Shown here in pieces: positions 5,608-6,935 of a DNA stretch of 6,935 nucleotides. The stretch covers positions 1 to 6,935 of the forward strand of contig JAEYZJ010000081.1 of NCBI GenBank assembly GCA_023430705.1, in the 5' to 3' direction. The translations under genes and the position numbers were made by a program. The notes beneath the pieces were generated by a model that was not told the origin of the DNA, did not search any database, and saw only the letters and a program-made list of their open reading frames with translations. Source of the DNA: Pseudomonadota bacterium. Lineage in GTDB: Bacteria; Pseudomonadota; Alphaproteobacteria; Rhizobiales; Devosiaceae. How positions within the stretch are numbered: the first letter of the stretch is position 1; the number at the start of each line of letters is the position of its first letter.

Positions 5608-6903
5608 ATGGGTATGTCTCTGGACAGACGTGGTTTCTTGCTGGGTTCGACCGCCCTGCTGGGCGCCGCCGCCCTGTCGCCGGCCGCCGCGCTGGCGCAG
5701 GAAAACCGCATCCGGCTGCTGTTCTGGGGCGGCCAGGCCCGCGCCGACCGCACCTACGCCGCCACCGACCTCTATTCCAAGGCCAACCCGGGCACCGTGT
5801 TTGACGGCGAGTTCATGGCCTTCAACGACTACTGGACCAAGCTTGGCACGCAGGTCGCCGGCGGCAACGCCCCGGATATCCTGCAGATGGACTACCGCTA
5901 CATCGTCGAATACGCCAACCGCAACGCCATCGCCCCGCTCGACGACTTCGTCGGCAAGGAACTGGATCTCGCCGATTTCGACGCCGACCAGCTCGAAGGC
6001 GGCAAGGTCAACGGCAAGCTCTACGGCATCAGCCTTGGCGCCAACTCGGTGGCCAACATGATCAACGTCGCCGCTTTCGAGGAAGCCGGCGTCGAGATCC
6101 CGGGCGCCGATTTCTCCTATGCGGACCTGCCGGCCCTCGCCGAGAAGTTCAACTCGGGCAACAAGCGCCCGGGCATGAAGGTGTGGTCCGATCACTCCGG
6201 TCTCGAGCCGGCGCTGGACAACTGGCTGCGCTCGAAGGGCAAGGGCCTCTACGGTGCCGACGGCAAGCCCTTGTTCGACGAGAACGACCTGACCGAATGG
6301 TTCAAGCTCTGGGCTGACCTGCGCGCCGCCGGCGTGACGGTGTCGGCGGAAGACCAGGCGCTCGACGCGACCGACGCGATCGAAAACACCATGGTCACGC
6401 TGGGCAAGGCGGCATCCACCTACGCCAATTCGAACCAGCTGATTGCCTTCCAGGCGATCAACAAGGACCCGCTGACCATGACCAACTACCCGCGCTACAA
6501 GCCGGGCGCGGGTGGCGGTCACTATCGCAAGCCCTCGATGTTCTGGTCGCTTGGAGCGACGAGCCAGAAGCTCGCCGACGGCGCCAAGTTCATCAACTTC
6601 TTCATCTCCGATGCGGAAGCCACCAAGGCGCTCGGCGTCGAACGTGGCATCCCGTGCAAGGTCTCGACCCGCGACAACATCGCCCCGGGCCTCGATGCAC
6701 AGAGCCAGATCGCGCTCAACTTCGTGTCGAACCTCGGCGACCTGCTCGGGCCGCTGCCGCCCTCCCCGCCGGCCAATGCCGGCGAGATCAACAAGGCACT
6801 GCGCACCAAGGGCCAGGAAGTGGCGTTTGGCGGGCAGTCGCCGGAAGAGGCCGGCCCGGCCTTCTTCAAGGAAGTGAACGAAATCCTGTCTCGCGCAGGC
6901 TGA
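5608..6903 (+). CDS. ABC transporter extracellular solute-binding protein (family 1, sugar type), Tat-exported
   Basis: This 431-residue periplasmic binding protein should capture a sugar-like ligand and hand it to an ABC permease. It begins with a twin-arginine signal peptide: Arg7-Arg8 in LDRRGFLLG, a hydrophobic stretch to about residue 24, and a likely cleavage after ALA (residue 30). The mature part has family 1 (MalE/UgpB-like) features: RLLFWGG at its start, GNAPDILQMDYRYIVEYANRNAIAPLDDF (about 86-114), YGISLGANSVANMINVAAFEEAGVEIP (about 139-165), and a late segment matching the usual AAKFINFFISDAEA pattern. Length is normal. The start at 5608 is supported by GGAGGAG five bases upstream. 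Permease and ATPase genes are expected to the right; only 32 bases remain. The ligand is unknown, but the shared operator suggests it feeds the catabolic operon on the other strand. Confidence 0.93.
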   Translation: MGMSLDRRGFLLGSTALLGAAALSPAAALAQENRIRLLFWGGQARADRTYAATDLYSKANPGTVFDGEFMAFNDYWTKLGTQVAGGNAPDILQMDYRYIVEYANRNAIAPLDDFVGKELDLADFDADQLEGGKVNGKLYGISLGANSVANMINVAAFEEAGVEIPGADFSYADLPALAEKFNSGNKRPGMKVWSDHSGLEPALDNWLRSKGKGLYGADGKPLFDENDLTEWFKLWADLRAAGVTVSAEDQALDATDAIENTMVTLGKAASTYANSNQLIAFQAINKDPLTMTNYPRYKPGAGGGHYRKPSMFWSLGATSQKLADGAKFINFFISDAEATKALGVERGIPCKVSTRDNIAPGLDAQSQIALNFVSNLGDLLGPLPPSPPANAGEINKALRTKGQEVAFGGQSPEEAGPAFFKEVNEILSRAG

Positions 6904-6935
6904 CGGCGCGTTGCCGGGAATGCGGATGCGTCCCC

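Noticed and set aside
5392..6522. 376-residue minus-strand frame opposite the binding protein
   Set aside because: It is a mirror frame of the solute-binding protein and reads through the transporter promoter; no motif supports it.

Overview
The window looks like chromosome from a GC-rich alphaproteobacterium, most likely Hyphomicrobiales (Devosia/Mesorhizobium-like). I infer this from the strong G/C bias at third codon positions, the gene families present and the Tat-exported sugar-binding protein; the genus is not provable from this piece. The region is a carbohydrate uptake and catabolism locus with its own TetR-type regulator.

Layout. On the minus strand, read right to left, a promoter/operator at about 4523-4477 precedes a Gfo/Idh/MocA oxidoreductase (4451-3297). 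A 143-bp gap holding a REP-like inverted repeat follows, then a DUF993 protein related to the dihydrodipicolinate synthase fold (3153-1987). A sugar phosphate isomerase/epimerase (1990-1133) overlaps it by ATGA, and an SDR dehydrogenase (1058-306) ends at a rho-independent terminator (284-258). Beyond the terminator lies the 5' part of a DenD-like NAD-dependent dehydrogenase (188-1), cut by the window edge. On the plus strand, a TetR regulator (4660-5343) ends in a terminator that contains its own stop codon. A promoter/operator (5486-5531) then drives an ABC transporter solute-binding protein (5608-6903), whose permease and ATPase genes presumably lie beyond the right edge. No gap between genes exceeds 300 bases; the largest (5344-5607) holds the terminator tail, a small hairpin and the transporter promoter.

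How it may work together. The two promoters have the same design: a TTGAC(A/G) -35 box, a poor -10 box, and a GTAAC-N6-GTTAY palindrome just after the -10, about 30 bases from the start of the -35. The simplest model is that the TetR protein represses both the importer and the catabolic operon by binding these palindromes, and that a sugar or early intermediate releases it. The enzyme set (oxidoreductase, isomerase, class I aldolase-like DUF993 protein, SDR) suggests oxidation, isomerisation and carbon-carbon cleavage of a sugar or sugar acid. The substrate cannot be read from the sequence, and the role of DUF993 is the main unknown.
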